64,000 bases of DNA from the NCBI GenBank assembly GCA_963575745.1, contig CAUYUJ010015275.1:197792-261791 (forward strand). The letters are read 5' to 3'. Below the pieces are notes generated by a model. It did no database searches, had not been told where the DNA came from, and saw only the letters and a list, made by a program, of their open reading frames with translations. A program made the position numbers and the translations under genes. This document shows, piece by piece, positions 23,738 through 36,339 of this stretch. Position 1 is the first letter of the stretch. Every line of letters starts with the position of its first letter. This DNA is from Prorocentrum cordatum. Its lineage: Eukaryota > Sar > Dinophyceae > Prorocentrales > Prorocentraceae.

Positions 23738-24335
23738 AGCAACAACAACAATCATTTTAAGGCTGCTCGCTCTCCTCTGTTCGCGTGCCATTCGACACGT
23801 GTACTCCGAGCCCTCGATGCCCGCCCTCTTCGTCTTCGATCGTACTCCCTTGGGGGTATATTTTCCTTACCTGCAGCGTGTATTTTGTGCAGCCCGCAAG
23901 GCAGGGGAAGAGATGGCGGATGGAAAAGGCAATGGGGGCAGGGAGGTAAACGGAACACGAGAGAAAGTAGCATGAAAGGGGGCTAGGAGCAGGAAGCACG
24001 CGGCAGAACCAGATGGGTAGATCGGGCGGGTAGGCCGTAGCGGGTGGGTCGGGACGGCGGGCCCAGGCGGCCAGGTCGAACAGGCGGGTTGCTGAAGCGT
24101 GCGTCCTGCATGGATCGCGAGGAAGTCTCGAGCGACAACGCGATTCCCAAAAACATCATTAGGAAATCCAGAGCGAAAGCGTGATTCCTGAGTGTCGAGG
24201 ACGCAGCGTCTGAATACATCGCAAGGAGGTCCTACGCGAGAGCGCGATTTCTGCATGCATAGTGAGGAAGTCCCGTGCGAGAGCGCGATGAGGTAATATA
24301 TTTTGAGGAAGTATCAAGCGGGAGCCGTTCCACTC
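23738..24335 (-). mobile_element. T1 element, minus-strand copy
   Basis: Read on the minus strand, it has the T1 body units, the Y-rich block, then CCCCCAAGGGAGTACGATCG, the GACACG motif and a (TTG)n tail (seen here as AACAAC at about 23706-23757). It is the only recognised T1 copy in reverse orientation. Confidence 0.65.
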
Positions 24336-25560
24336 TCACTGCAGAAGATAATTATTGTCCTCTGGTGACCATCCATTTTTCCAATGGGAGTGCTTTCCCC
24401 AGGGCTCCCACCCTGTATTTTAGCAGGGGAAGTCACGAGGCTCAAACTGCGTTGTTTGCCCCCGGTTTACAACAACAGCGGCTCCCGCCTGAGACGCCCT
24501 CACAATTGATTCCCACATCGCGCTTTCGCGCGGGCCTTCCTCACAACGTGTATACGAATCGCGCTCTCGCGTGGGACTTCCTCGCATTTTATTCAGACGA
24601 TGCGCCCTCGGCGCTCAGGAATCAAGCTCTCGCTTTAGCTGTTGTCAAGACTTACTTGGGAATCACGCTGTCGTTCGAGTCTTCCTCGCGATTCATGCAG
24701 GACCCACGTTTCAGCAACCCGCCTGCTCGACCTGGTCGCCTGGGCCCGCCGTCCCGACCTGCCCGCCGTGGGTCTGCCCACCCGATCCGCCCGTTTGGTT
24801 CTACCAGTTGTTTTCTGCTCCTTAACCCCCTCCTGCTAATTTTTCTCGTGCTCCATTCTTTTCCCTCCCTGGTTCACCCGTTTTTTCTTTCTGTGTTTTA
24901 GAGGCTGCATTAACTGTGCGTGGCAGGTAAGGAAAACATGCCCCGAAGACGACGATGGCGCGTACCGAGGGTCAGGGATCTACGAATTGATTGGCACGTG
25001 AACAGATAGGAGCGAACAGTCTGAACATGATTGTTGTTTAACTCATTTTTGAAGAATAACTATTGTTGATCCCCCCTCACCGGTGCATGCTGTTTTTCAA
25101 TCAAAATGCGCCCTGGACGCTCGCACCCTGTTTTTTGAAAGGGAAGGTCTCGGTGCTCAAACTGTGCCCCTGGCCCCCCAGACTACAACAACAGCGGCTC
25201 CCGCCTGAGACTCCTTCCGAATTTACTCAGGACCCCCCCTCCCGTCCGAGATTTCCTCCCAATTTACTCAGGAACGGCGCTCCCGCTTGAGATTTCCTCA
25301 CATTTTAGTCCGGGTCAAACTGCGTTGTTGCTCCCCCGGGCTACAACAACAACGGCTCCCGCCTGAGACTTTTTGTCCTTTCCCTTTTGTTCCCCTGTTT
25401 AGGGGCTTCTCCAATTACACGTGGCCAGACAGGAATATGAGCCCCCACAAAGGGGTACGATCGAAGACGAAGAGGGCGGGTATTCATGGTTTGGGATATG
25501 CATAGTGAATGACACGCGGGCCGGTCGGAGCGAACAGTCTTGTAATGATTGTTGTTGTTG
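24336..25560 (+). mobile_element. Two T1 elements head-to-tail
   Basis: The first runs from GATAATTATTG at about 24340 to GAACAGTCTGAACATGATTG at about 25032. The second runs from AATAACTATTGTTGATCCCC at about 25063 to the 3' module at 25441-25547 and a TTG/TGC tail to 25615. Confidence 0.65.
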
Positions 25561-25639
25561 CTGCTGCTGCTGGTGTCGTTGTTGTTGCTGCTGCTGTTGT
25601 TGTTGTTCTTGTTTTTGAACTCTCACTATTGCATAATAG

Positions 25640-26890
25640 TTATTGTTGATCCACCCACCCAGTGACCATTGTGTTTTTTAATTGAAATGCTTCCCCTGGG
25701 CCCCGCACTCTGCTTTTTATCAGGGGAAGTCACTCGGCTCAAACTGTGTTGTTAGCCCCCGGATTACAGCAACAACGGCTCCCGCGTGGTTTTCTTTGCA
25801 ATTTAACGAGGGCTTCCGCTCCCGGCTGATATTTCTTCGCATTGTACTCAGGAATCGCGCTTTCTTAGGGGACTTCCTAACAGTATTCAGAAGAGCACGA
25901 AGTATTGATATGGATCGTTTTCGAGAGTTCCAGGTTTTCCCGTCCTTCCGCGCGGGCTCCAGGGACGAATGGTCGAGCGCGTTCCGTCGCGCAGGTTCTT
26001 TGCGTGATGCGCGCGGTGCATTCTCGCGCGCATCGGAACGCCCTCGGAGATTCCAAGCTGCATTCTGTTTTGTTTTTGGGGAGTCCGCGAGTCGCAGTTG
26101 CCGTGGCGCGATTTTACAAAGGCAACCCTTTCGAGTGCTGTTCGCGGGCGCGGGGCGCTGCGCCCAATCGCGCACGGCGCGGTGCGTGAATCAGCCGGTT
26201 GGGCCCGTCAGATCGCCCAGAACTCATTTCCGGATTGTAGAATGTTTCAAGAAAGCGCCGCTTTTTTAGTTGCAGAAGCGGTTCCGTAATTTTTTAAGAA
26301 AGGACTCCAAACAATTCCAAGAAACAGTTTTGAGGGGTGGATTGCGTTCGCCGCTCATGACATCGGAATAATTCTGTAACCCAGAAATGTTCGACATGAA
26401 TTCCGGAATGTTTCAGAAACGATACCGGATTAGTCAAGATCGACTCCAGGATTCCATCAATAGGCCGGACTTTTTCACAAACGTTCTTCGATATTTCAAA
26501 TCTACCTTAGGATTTTGTCCAGAGTCGCGCGTGATTTGCCTTACCAGCTCTTTGGAGACCCCCCGCGGCGCGCAGTGCGCGGCGGCGGGCGACGGGGCTG
26601 TGCGCCACCGTCCCCCCGCGCGCTCGGCAACGATAGTGGGGATCAGGAAATGCCGAATAACCCCTACGGACGACTGCTCGATTGCGAATGGGTGACCGAC
26701 CAGCGGCGTCAGGGCGGAGTAAACAATATTCGACGCAAAGTGTACCCCGCGCGAAGGCTGTTAGACATCCCGGAATCCCCGGAGCGCATCAATAACAAGT
26801 TGTGCCAACATTTTCCCGTCTTAAATATACTCAGGAATCGCTCTCCCGGCGTTCTAGAGTCGCGCTCTCACTTGAACGTTGCTTGCAATT
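25640..26890 (+). mobile_element. T1 5' part followed by unassigned sequence
   Basis: TAGTTATTGTTGATCCACCC and T1 body units to about 25890. The rest, to 26890, is mixed sequence without a recognised gene. No T1 3' module is present. Confidence 0.45.
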
Positions 26891-26896
26891 CTAGCC

Positions 26897-28113
26897 GCTT
26901 CGCGTGACCCCACCAGCCCCATCCAGAAACGATGCCCAAAGGAATTGCCTCGATCAGGGGAGTGGGCAGCGCACGGAGGAAGGGTCCCCCAGTGGAGGCC
27001 TCTTGAAATGTATTTCTAGGCCTCCTAGATGGGGTCCGAGTGGATGGGGTCGGAGGACCGCGCTGTATCGTCGATGCATCGGCGATGCGGCTCGATGTGG
27101 AGCCCGATTTTCTCCACGCTGGGGTCGCCGATGCATCGCCGATGTCGCCGGTGCATCGCCGATGCATCGGCGATGTATCGCCGATGTTTCGGCGATGCGG
27201 TGCGATCCTCCGACCCCATCTATTCCGACCCCATCTAGGAGGCCTCTAGTATTGGGGTCTTCTTGGCGGTCCCAGACGCCTCTTTGAGCGTCTTGGGTGC
27301 CTCGATTGCTTCTTGAGGCCTCTTGGGGGTCTGTTGGGAGCCTCTTGGAGGCCTCTTCGGCGCCAGTTGGGGCCTCCTGGGGCCTCCTGGGCGCTCTTGG
27401 ATGGATTTCTCCAAGGTTTTGGAATGATTTGGCCTCTTCGGGGCCTCCTGGGGGAGTTCTTTTGGCCACTTGGAGCCGTCTTGGAGCGGTCTTGGTGCCT
27501 CTTGGAGCATCGTGAGAGCCATCTTGAGGCATCTTGGGATATCTTGAACCATTTTGGAGGTCATTTTGGGCTCTCCCAGGCGCTCTTGGAGTCATCTTAA
27601 TCAGCGCCCCCCTGCCCAGGAGGCCAACATGTTGCCAAAACCATCGTGAACTCAATGGTTTTAGCATTCTCGCCGAGGCCTCTTGGAGCGTCTTGGGTGC
27701 CTCTTGGGGGCCTCTTGGGGCCTCTTGGGGGTCTCTTGGGAGCTTTTTGGGGGCATCCTGGGTGCCTCTGGGGGGCCTCTTGGGGCCTCCTGGCCACCTC
27801 TTGGGGCTTTCTTGGGGCACCCTTGGGAGCCTTGGAGGCGCTCTCGGGGCCTTCGAAGGAGATCGGTCAAACAAGAGGGGAGCATTAATTAGCGTGGCCC
27901 CCCAGAAGGCCAACATGGGGCCAAAACCTCAGTAACATCAGTGATTGTGGCTTCCTCGCCGAGGCCGTTTCGGACGCTCCGACGACTCGCGGAAACCCCT
28001 GTACAGGTCCATGGGGAGGGGGTAGGGTGAGGGGCGACCCCTTCCCCGAAGGGGAAGACGGAGGGGTGGAAGAGGAAACGCCCTAAACCACCGACGCCCA
28101 GAGGGCTGGTGGG
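26897..28113 (+). mobile_element. L-family element, full-length-like copy 1
   Basis: It starts CTTCGCGTGACCCCACCAGC, continues with many GCCTCTTGGGG-type words, and ends with CCTCGCCGAGGCC, the CTTCCCCGAAGGGGAAG hairpin (28041-28057) and the second hairpin ending GGGCTGGTGGG (28088-28113). CCCACCAGCCC near the left end is inverted at the right end. The open frames (Gly-Leu-Leu-Gly-Ala-Ser-Trp on +, Pro/Arg-rich on -) are repeat artefacts. A TIR element is inserted at 27018-27245. Confidence 0.65.
27018..27245. mobile_element. TIR element with internal CGATGCATCG palindromes, copy 2
   Basis: The left arm at 27018-27057 (AGGCCTCCTAGATGGGGTC...) is inverted at 27206-27245. The interior is a run of GCATCGCCGATG/CATCGGCGATG words. 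It lies inside the L element at 26897; the L copy at 31081 lacks it at the corresponding place, giving an empty site. Confidence 0.8.
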
Positions 28114-29665
28114 ATTTACTCACGAATCGCGCTCTTGCGTTGGAACTCATCGCAATTTACTCAAGCGCCGCGTTCCCGACACGCAGGCACCCAGGACTCG
28201 GATCTCGCTGCCCTTGGTGGCGCCGTTGCAGTATTTCGTGGCTCCCTCGCTGCCCCTCGTGGCCCCGTTGCAGCCCTTCGTGGCCGCCCTCGCTGCCCCT
28301 CGTGGCCCCGTTGCAGCCCTTCGTGGCCCCCTCGCTGCCTCGTGGCCCCGTTGCAGCCCTTCGTGGCCCCCTCGCTGCCTTTCGTGGCCCCGCTGTCGCC
28401 CTTCGTGGCCCCTTTGCTGCCCTTCGTGGCCCCGTTGCAGCCCTTCGTGGCCCCCTCACTGCCCTTCGTGGCCCCGTTGCAGCCCTTCGTGGCCCCCTCG
28501 CTGCCCCTCGTGGCCCCGTTGCAGCCCTTCGTGGCCCCCTCGCTGCCCTCCGTGGCCCCGTTGCAGCCCTTCGTGGCCCCCTCGCTGCCTTTCGCCCCGC
28601 CGTCTGTCGCCCCCTTCGTGGCCCCGCCCCTTCGTGGCCCGTTGCAGCCCTTCGCCTTTCGCAGCCCCGTTTGCAGCTGCCCTTCGTGGCCCCGCCCCTC
28701 GCTGCCCTTCGTGGCCCCGTTGCAGCCCTTCGTTGCCCCCTCGCTGCTCTTCGTGGCCCCGTTGCAGCCCTTCGTGGCCCCCTCGCTGCCCTCCGTGGCC
28801 TCGTTGCAGCCCTTCGTGGCCCCTTTGCTGCCAGTCGTGGCCCCGTTGCAACCCTTCGTTGCCCCCTCGCTGCTATGCGTGGCCCCGTATATGTATGCCC
28901 TTTGTGTCCCCCAATCGTTCGCGCCCGTTGTGGCCCCATATGCATGCCTTTCGTGGCCCCGCTGTCGCCCCTCGTGGCCCCCTCGTTGCCTTCCGTGGCC
29001 CCGTTGCTCCCCTCAGTGGCCCCGTCCTTGACCTCTGCGGTCCAATATACGTATGCCCTTCGCGGCCCCCGCTCGTTCGCGCCAGTCGTGGCCCCATATG
29101 CATGCCCTTCGTGGCCCCGCTGTCGCCCTTTGTGGCCCCCTCGCTGCCCTACGTGTCCCCGTTGCTACCCTCAGTGGCCACGTCGTTGCTTTCTGTGGCC
29201 CCGCAGTATCTGCCCTTCGTGGCCCTCGCTCGTTCGCGCCCGTCGTGGCCCCATACGCACGCCCTTCGTGGTCCCGCTGTCACCCTTCGTGGCTCCCTCG
29301 CTGCCCTTCGTGGCCCCATCACTGCCCTTCGTGGTCCCGCTGTCGCTCTTGCTCTCGCTCTCGCTCTCGCTCTCGCTTTTGCTCGTTGTCGTCGTCGTCG
29401 TCGTCGTCGTCGTGGTCGGTCCTCTATCCGTCCCTCTTCTTGGGTTTGGGTTGCCGCCGGTCAGCGCTGCCGCTGGCCAGGCCGACGGTCCGTGGCCGCC
29501 CCGCCGATTGCCAGGGCCGTGCTTACAGGGAAGAAGAACGATATACCCCCCCAAAGGGGGTACGATCGAAAACGAAGAAGGCAGGTATCGAGGGTTTGGG
29601 AAATACACGTTGCATGACACTCGAGCAGATAAAAGCGGACAGTATTCAACTGATTGTTGTTCTCG
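28114..29665 (+). mobile_element. T1 element with greatly expanded 21/42-bp array
   Basis: T1 body units at 28114-28205, then about 1.1 kb of 21-bp units pairing TTGCAGCCCTTCGTGGCCCC with TCGCTGCCCTTCGTGGCCCC (28208-29345). A (CTCTCG)n and a (GTC)n patch follow. The T1 3' module is at 29547-29655 (CCCCCCAAAGGGGGTACGAT...). Confidence 0.7.
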
Positions 29666-29907
29666 TTTTTCCGTAAATTGGGGGCCGACAATTTAGTTTG
29701 ATGACGTTTCGCTTCCCCTTAAAGAAAAAACAAGGGGCGAGTCCCATGAGCAGCACTTCGATGGAAATAATAAAACGGCTGCTGAGGATGGGGGGTCAAC
29801 AAACATATTTCCAGAAGTGACACATTCAACAACAGCAGCAACAACACCACCAACAACAGCAACACCAACAACAATCGGCATCACCCCAACATACTTATAC
29901 TGTATGT

Positions 29908-29931
29908 GCGTCGCCCCCCCAGGGGCGACGC
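29908..29931. other. Perfect 10-bp stem hairpin
   Basis: GCGTCGCCCC pairs with GGGGCGACGC across a four-base loop, within a TATACTNTATG-rich patch (29895-30075). Function unknown. Confidence 0.5.
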
Positions 29932-30079
29932 GCGCACCGAGAAATCTTATAGTATATGCGTCGCGGCGTGCGCTTTCTGGCCACACCGCTCGGGAAACGA
30001 TATACTACAAGATGGGTATACTATATGCTTGGGTCGGACGCGCGCCTCCAAGGAGAACATATAGTATTAGTATGTCTCT

Positions 30080-30843
30080 GTGCGTCCCAAACAACACCAA
30101 CAACAGCACCACCAACAACAGACAAGCATAATCCGCGCGGCAAAATCCCACTTCAGCATAATCCGCGCGGCGGCATCCCTCACTCTGATACACCGATGCC
30201 GCTGCCCGTCCATCGTCGCCACAGCTGGATTCGCCTCAAAATCTTGGCCAGAAGGCGCCCCCTGCGAGGCCCAGGGACCAGTGCAAGGACCGACCACAAC
30301 GCTGTATAGCTTGGTTAGAGTCCTTGTTTTGTTATTCGTTTCGTTTTTCTTTGTTGCTTCGCTCGTTCCGTTGTTCGTTGCTGTTTCATGCGCCCCGTTT
30401 CGTTGTTCTTCTCGTTTGGCACGGACTTCATTTTCAATGTTCGTTTTAAGCGGCGGGCTTTGTTTCGGTGTTCGTTGTAAGCGCCGTTTTGTTTAAAACA
30501 TCGTTGTGGTCTGTCCTAGCAGCAGTGGAAGTGGAATCGGGATCGTCTTGTCGAGGTCGATTCGGGGAGTGTACCATGCTGTTTTTCGTCTTTGTTGGAC
30601 GTTCTTGCACATCCTGGGGAGGGCACCGAGGGCACCGATGTTCTGTGTGTTTTGGCTGGCGGAGGGTCTCATGCTCTTGACGGATGCTCTTCTGGCTTAG
30701 GTCCGACTGCATCCCACGTCTCCCCTGGATGTCCCCAGAGGCCCCACCTGGCTTGTGGAGGCCTCCGGAGGCCCCAAGAGGTTGAAGACACAGCCCCCCG
30801 CTTCGCCGCCCCCCCCCCCTCCTTCGCCCCCCTTTTCGCTCAG
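30080..30843. other. Unassigned intron sequence
   Basis: A tandem duplication of CAGCATAATCCGCGCGGC (about 30124-30175) and a T-rich TTCGTTG-type stretch (30310-30490). No gene seen. Confidence 0.35.
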
Positions 30844-30897
30844 GAGTTCCCGGACGGCCAGTTCTTCCAGCCCACGGTGCTGGCAGATGTGACCGAG
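30844..30897 (+). CDS. ALDH exon D (partial CDS), FFQPTVLADVTE
   Basis: 18 codons, EFPDGQFFQPTVLADVTE, the highly conserved 'G.ff.PTvl.dv' strand of ALDHs. The acceptor is ctcAG|GAG behind a C/T-rich tract at 30800-30840. The donor is GAG|GATGGA (GA). Joined to the next exon it reads VTE-DML, exactly the family continuation, which fixes the donor position. Confidence 0.9.
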
Positions 30898-31080
30898 GAT
30901 GGAGAGGGGACCTGGGCGCCACTTCCGCCGCCCTGGTCGCCCGATCCAGGCCGTCCTCCTCGGGCCCCGCCCCAGCGGCCGCCTTCCCACTCCTCTGGCA
31001 TCCCTGGCCGCCTCCGCTCCCTGCACCAGACCGGCCTCCTCCTGGAGCCCCTTCCGCTTCTCCCCTGCTCCTTCACAGTT

Positions 31081-32245
31081 CTAGACGCTTCGCGTGACCC
31101 CACCAGCATCCGCGGCCCCCGCGCGCGCTCGGCAATTTAGTCGCGGCCGTAGCCCGCCCGCGACCTCCCGCCGCTGGCGCTTCCGCCTGCGGCTGTAAAA
31201 AGAAAAGTGACCCCACCAGCCCATCCAGAACCATCCAGAAACGATGCCCAGAGGAAGTACCTCGATCAGGGAAGTGGGCAGCACACAGAGGAAGGGTCTC
31301 CCAGTGGAGGCCTCTTGGAGCGTCTTGGGGACCTCTTGGCGATCCCGGACGCCTCTTAGGTCGTCTTGGGTGCTTCAGAGAGCTTCTTGGGGCCTCTTGA
31401 GGGTCTCTTGGGGGCCTCTTGGAGGCCTCTGGGGCGCCTGTTGGGGCCTCCTGGGGCCTCCTGGGCGCCTCTTGGGGCCCCTTTTGAAACGCTCTTGGGA
31501 GCCTTGGGAGCGCTCCTGGAGCCCTCTTGGGCCATCTTGGAGCCATCTTGAAGCCTCGGATGGCCATCGGAAGCGACAAGGCGAGAAAGCCCAAAACATG
31601 GATTTTCCATAGGTTTTGGAAGGATTTTGGCGTCTTCGGGACCTCCTGGGGGAGCTCTTTGGCCACTTGAAGCCGTCTTGGAGCGGTCTTGGGGCCTCTT
31701 GGAGCATCGTGGGAGCCATCTTGAGGCATCTTGGGATATCTTGAGCCATCTTGGAGGTCATCTTGGGCTCTCCCAGGCGCTCTTGGAGTCATCTGAAGCA
31801 GTGCCCCCCCTAGGAGGCCAAAATGTGGCCAAAACCGTAGTAAAATCAGGGATTTTGGCATTCTCGCCGATGCCTCTTGGAGCGTCTTGGGTGCCTCTGG
31901 GGGGCCTCTTGGGGCCTCTTGGGGGTCTCTTGGGAGCCTCTTGGGGGCATCCTGGGGGCCTCTTGGGAGCTTCTTGGGGCCATCTTGGGGCCCTCTTGGG
32001 GCCCTCTTGGGGCCTCTTGGGGCCTCCTGGGCGCCTCTTGGGGCCATCTTGGAGGAGATCGATCAAAGAGGGGGTCCCTCAATTAGGGCCCCCCCTCGGA
32101 GAAGCCAAAAGGGGGCCAACATCTGTGTAAAACCAATGATTTTGGCTTCCTCGCCGAGGCCATCTTGGACGCTCCAACCCCTCGCGAAACCCCCGTCCAG
32201 GTCCAGGGGGGGGGGGTAGGGGGAGAGGTCAAGTTACCCCCTCCC
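31081..32245 (+). mobile_element. L-family element, copy 2
   Basis: It is collinear with the copy at 26897: same start (CTTCGCGTGACCCCACCAGC), same GTGGAGGCCTCTTGGAGCG block, CTTGGGG-type body, and same CTCGCCGAGGCCATCTTGGA end. It has no TIR insertion. Confidence 0.65.
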
Positions 32246-32246
32246 C

Positions 32247-32975
<729 letters not shown>

Positions 32976-32989
32976 CGCTTCGCTCATTC

Positions 32990-33410
32990 CGCCGGCCCAT
33001 AATGCGTAATCGCCGGGGTTTGGCTGCGCGTCCGTGAGCCATGCTGCGCTGATAAGGGGGGGACGTTGTTTTCGGTGGTGGGTGCACCAGTCCGGTGTAG
33101 TTGGTTCGACGTTTGCGGCTGTCAGTGGTTTGTGGCGCCATCGTCTGCTCTCATGGGGCTCGCGGATGGTGGTTTGGCGCGGTCCGCCAATGGAACCCCG
33201 CTTTCTGGAGGTTCCAGGGTTCGGTCGGGCTTTGCCTGCGGTTGCCTCGGCGTGTTTAGGGGTGCTCTGTTTGTGGTGCGAGGGTGTTTGAGTCAGTGGT
33301 CTTCGTACTTGGATGCATCGTTTGCAATTGTGGGTCCGTTCGCATACGGTCATGCCTATGATCGGGGAGGGGACATTTGGGAACCAAGTTTGGTCGTGGA
33401 CAAAACGTGT
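32990..33410. other. Unassigned intron sequence
   Basis: Open frames on + (33034-33291, 33066-33473) have no recognised motif. Confidence 0.3.
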
Positions 33411-34700
33411 TTTTTCGAGGCCGTTTGGGGTCTCTTGGGAAGCCTCTCGAGGGCTTCGTGGCAGTATTTCTAGAGCCTCCTGGGGCCTCCTGGGGGCCTC
33501 TTGGGGCCTGTTGGGGGCCTCTTGGGGCCTCTCGGGCGCCTCTTGGGGGCGTTATGAAGTCTCCTGGGGACGTCTTGCGGCGTAGAGCGCGAAGTGTCCG
33601 TTCCGGTCCCTCGTCGGGGCCCGGTCTTGGAGCCGTCTTGGGGGCATCTTGGGCCATCTTGGAGGTTTCTGGGGGTCTCTTAAGGGCCCTCTGGGGTCGT
33701 TTCGGAACGGTCTTGGACCCTCGTAGGCCGTACTGGGGCGACATTGAGGGCTTTGTGGGCCGTCTTGGAGCGCTAGTAAACCGAAGAGGCGAGAACGCCA
33801 AAATCCTCAAGAAACAAATGAAAATCATCAATTTTGGCTTGTTGGGGGCCTCTTGGGAGGTCTCTTGGACGCATCTTGGGGCGTCTTGGGAGCATCTTGG
33901 GCCGTCTTGAGGCCTCTTGGGGGCGTTATGAGGTCTCCTGGGGACGTCTTGCGGCTTAGAGCGCGAAATGTCCGTTCCGGTCCCCCGTCGGGGCCCGGTC
34001 TTGCAGCCGTCTTGGGGGCATCTTGGGCCATCTTGGAGGTTTCTGGGGGTCTCTTAGGGCCCTCTGGGGTCGTTTCGGAACGGTCTTGAACCCTCGTAGG
34101 CCGTATTGGGGCGACATTGAGGGCTTTGTGGGCCGTCTTGGAGCGCTAGTAAGCCGAAGAGGCGAGAACGCCAAAATCTCAAAAAACAATGAAAATCATC
34201 AATTTTGGCTTGTTGGGGGCCTCTTGGGAGGTCTCTTGGACGCATCTTGGGGCGTCTTGGGAGCATCTTGGGCCGTCTTGAGGCCTCTTGGGGGCGTTAT
34301 GAGGTCTCCTGGGGACGTCTTGCGGCTTAGAGCGCGAAATGTCCGTTCCGGTCCCCCGTCGGGGCCCGGTCTTGCAGCCGTCTTGGGGGCATCTTGGGCC
34401 ATCTTGGAGGTTTCTGGGGGTCTCTTAGGGCCCTCTGGGGTCGTTTCGGAACGGTCTTGAACCCTCGTGGGCCGTAATGGGGCGATATTGAGGGCTTTTT
34501 GGGCCGTCTTGGAGCGCTAGGAAGCCGAAGAGGCGAGAACGCCAAGATCATCAAAAAAGCAATGAAAATAATCAATTTTGGCTTCTTGGGGGCCTCTTGA
34601 GAGGTCTCTTGGACGCATCTTGGGGCGTCTTGGGAGCATCTTGGGCCGCCTTGAGGCCATCTGGGCCGTCTTGGGGCGCTCTTGGCTTCAGGCTGCTGGG
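33410..34700 (+). repeat. 371-373 bp tandem repeat of L-type sequence, three-plus copies
   Basis: The marker ATTTTGGCTT recurs at 33831, 34202 and 34575. The two central units are almost identical. Units are built of CTTGGGG-type words plus GCGAAATGTCCGTTCCGGTC. Confidence 0.9.
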
Positions 34701-34961
34701 CCTGCCACATATTTGGCGTCTCCTTGGAGCGCTCCTGGAGCGCTCCAGAGGCCTCCAGGGCCGCGCCCAGGAAGTCCGGTATCTCTGGCCCCCACCCTGC
34801 CGGGGACCTGCCGGGGTACTTTTCGCCCGGGGACTCCTAGGGGCCGCCCCGCGCGCGCGCGAACTAGAAATACTGTTTACCTGTTACCGGAGATCTTAGC
34901 ACGCCCTGGCCAGTTGGGCCGGCGAATTGATAGGGAACAATGATCAAGACACCCTCCCCGC

Positions 34962-35101
34962 CCGCAAGCCGTCTCGCTCACTCCCGCCCGCCCTCCCAAC
35001 ACATACGTAGCACCCGAGTCTGGCCCGAGCCTGAGCATATTCAGCAGTCGTCTTTGGATGGGCAGCTACTGGGGGCCAATCCGCCGCCGCCGCCGCCGCT
35101 T

Positions 35102-35138
<37 letters not shown>

Positions 35139-35220
35139 TGCCCGCCGCCGCCGCCTGCCGCCGCCGCCGCCGCCGCCTGCCGCCGCCGCCGCCGCCGCGC
35201 CGCCGCCGCCGCAGCCGCTG

Positions 35221-35257
<37 letters not shown>

Positions 35258-35590
35258 GCCCCCGCTACCAAACCGCCGCCGCCGCTGCAGCCGCTGCCGC
35301 CGCTGCCGCACCGCCGCCGCACCGCCGCCGCCGCCGCCGCCGCCGCAGCCGCCGCCGCCGCCGCCGCCACCGCCGCAGCCGCCGCAGCCGCCGCCGCCGC
35401 CGCCAAGTGTACTATGTATTGTTTTTTGACAGGGATGGTCGGGGTTGGCCGCATCGGGTTGGCTGCGCATGTTTCGAATTTGGAGGCAGAGTGTGGTTTG
35501 CATTGTTTTTTGCAAAGAATGGTGGTGGGGGGGTTGGCATGGACCCTGGTTGGCCCCCAGTCGCCCGGGGGAGGGGGTGTTTATTAATAG
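34962..35590 (+). repeat. CCG-microsatellite-bearing repeat, copy 2
   Basis: Same flanks as 32247-32975, with a shorter and more interrupted CCG tract. A copy of the double hairpin follows at 35612-35683. Confidence 0.85.
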
Positions 35591-35689
35591 GGAACAGTGA
35601 TACAGTGATAAACCCCTCTCCGAAGGGGAAGCAGGGGGTGGAAGAGGAAACGCCTTAAACCACCTACGCTCAGAGGGCTGGTGTGATTA

Positions 35690-36330
35690 CGCAAAATGAA
35701 AACTATTCTCCTCTCGTCCCTGACTCTGTCCGAAGAGTGTCCCGTCCTCTCCGCGTATTGTTTTTTGTTGAATATGTTTTTTTCGACGTGTTTGTTCAAT
35801 CCGGTCGTTTCTGGTTCTTTCAAAATGGCGCTCCCACTGCAGCGCCGCCCTCATATCTGCGCTTCGGTCAGTCAAAATCGGGCTCCCGCTGCAGCGCTGG
35901 CTTCGTTCCCGCGCCTCTGGACGGCATTTGGCATTCGAAAGCGCCCGCATTGCGCAGGCACGGATGCGAAGGACATGGAGCCGGCATTCCGGACAGGCCC
36001 TGTCTTCTCGTAGACGGGCCATTTACCCTCCAAGTAATCCGGTGCCACGCACGGCATGCAATGTGATGTTGTGTTGTGCACCGCTGTGCGATGCCATGTT
36101 TTTCGATGCTTCGCTTTGTGAATCAATGCTTCACTACGTAGTGCCACGCCATGCTATTACATACTATGCTCTGCCATGCCCTTCTACGCCATGCTTTTCC
36201 ATCCGTCGCGTACATTCTTGGGATCATTGCTTGCTCGGCATCCGACTGTGCGAATAGAAAAGAGATCTACGCCATGGTAAGGGATGGGAGGGGGGGGTAG
36301 GACGCCAGATGTGACGCTAGCACAGCTAGC
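35690..36330. repeat. Interspersed repeat ending GGGGGTAGGACGCCAGA
   Basis: 36080-36310 (TACGCCATGCTTTTCC..., CGACTGTGCGAATAG, CGCCATGGTAAGGGATGGG) is repeated with divergence at 53365-53530. No gene recognised. Confidence 0.6.
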
Positions 36331-36339
36331 TGTCCACCT

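Noticed and set aside
27250-27900. Protein-coding frames rich in Gly-Leu-Leu-Gly-Ala-Ser-Trp or Pro-Arg (also 31.3-32.1, 33.4-34.7 and 51 kb)
   Set aside because: These are translations of CTTGGGG-type repeat words, open on both strands and varying with repeat phase.
28135-29696. Frames of over 500 residues rich in Pro/Trp/Ser
   Set aside because: Translations of the 21-bp CTTCGTGGCCCC array inside a T1 element.
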